Made by a program: the position numbers and the translations under genes
Part shown: positions 63,976-64,000 of the stretch, piece after piece
Numbering within the stretch: the stretch's first letter is position 1
Layout: every line of letters starts with the position of its first letter
The notes under the pieces: generated by a model
What the model was told of the DNA's origin: nothing
Database searches by the model: none
Seen by the model: only the letters and a program-made list of their open reading frames with translations
NCBI GenBank assembly: GCA_007844125.1
Contig: CM017556.1
Coordinates: 23,529,454-23,593,453 of the forward strand
DNA: 64,000 bases
Direction of reading: 5' to 3'
Source: Sinonovacula constricta
Lineage: Eukaryota; Mollusca; Bivalvia; Cardiida; Solecurtidae

Positions 63976-64000
63976 GTTGATTGTAAGAAAAATTAATTTT

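Overview
This window is AT-rich, non-coding animal DNA. I find no intact cellular gene, rRNA or functional tRNA. The setting is eukaryotic: PIF/Harbinger and Tigger/pogo DNA-transposon remnants, tRNA-derived SINE remnants, long AT and trinucleotide microsatellites, and a modular family of short interspersed repeats. A marine or freshwater invertebrate fits best. A bivalve mollusc is my guess from overall repeat style only and is not proven. Nearly all open reading frames are short, and most lie in repeats or simple sequence.

Layout. Positions 1-11,800 are almost featureless AT-rich DNA with one short tRNA-like T-arm (about 2.84 kb), one repeat fragment (4.2 kb), a TTTA microsatellite (7.1 kb) and a perfect 19-bp inverted repeat (10.6 kb). 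Positions 11.8-13.6 kb are an old diverged paralogue of part of the duplication described below, ending in a hairpin-forming TAC/TAG microsatellite. Positions 14.3-20.5 kb are a transposon cluster: a tRNA-derived SINE, two subfamilies of the interspersed repeat, an 883-bp Tigger/pogo element with 14-bp TIRs, a wrecked PIF/Harbinger element (MADF-domain fragment plus HARBI1-like transposase fragment) split by a nested repeat, and a promoter-like block with heat-shock and CRE-type motifs, a TATA box and a poly(A) signal that may be a solo LTR.

Positions 24.0-25.2 kb hold a degenerate minisatellite of about 140 bp period. From inside that array an 8.7-kb segment is duplicated head to tail (24,571-33,242 and 33,243-42,030). 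The copies are very similar, with scattered small indels, differently evolved GCGT/GT microsatellites and an 84-bp presence/absence near the right end. A 134-codon ORF is open in both copies.

Positions 42-64 kb are mostly plain AT-rich DNA with long (AT)n tracts, further interspersed-repeat copies, two tRNA-derived SINE remnants and a 2.1-kb TIR-bounded element (52.56-54.64 kb). That element has direct GGAAACG-type subterminal repeats and a G-run block with G-quadruplex potential.

The most interesting items are the tandem duplication with its older third paralogue, the shared ORF in the interspersed repeats, the unclassified 2.1-kb TIR element, and the HSE/CRE/TATA block. None is established as a functional system. 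All alignments were made by eye.
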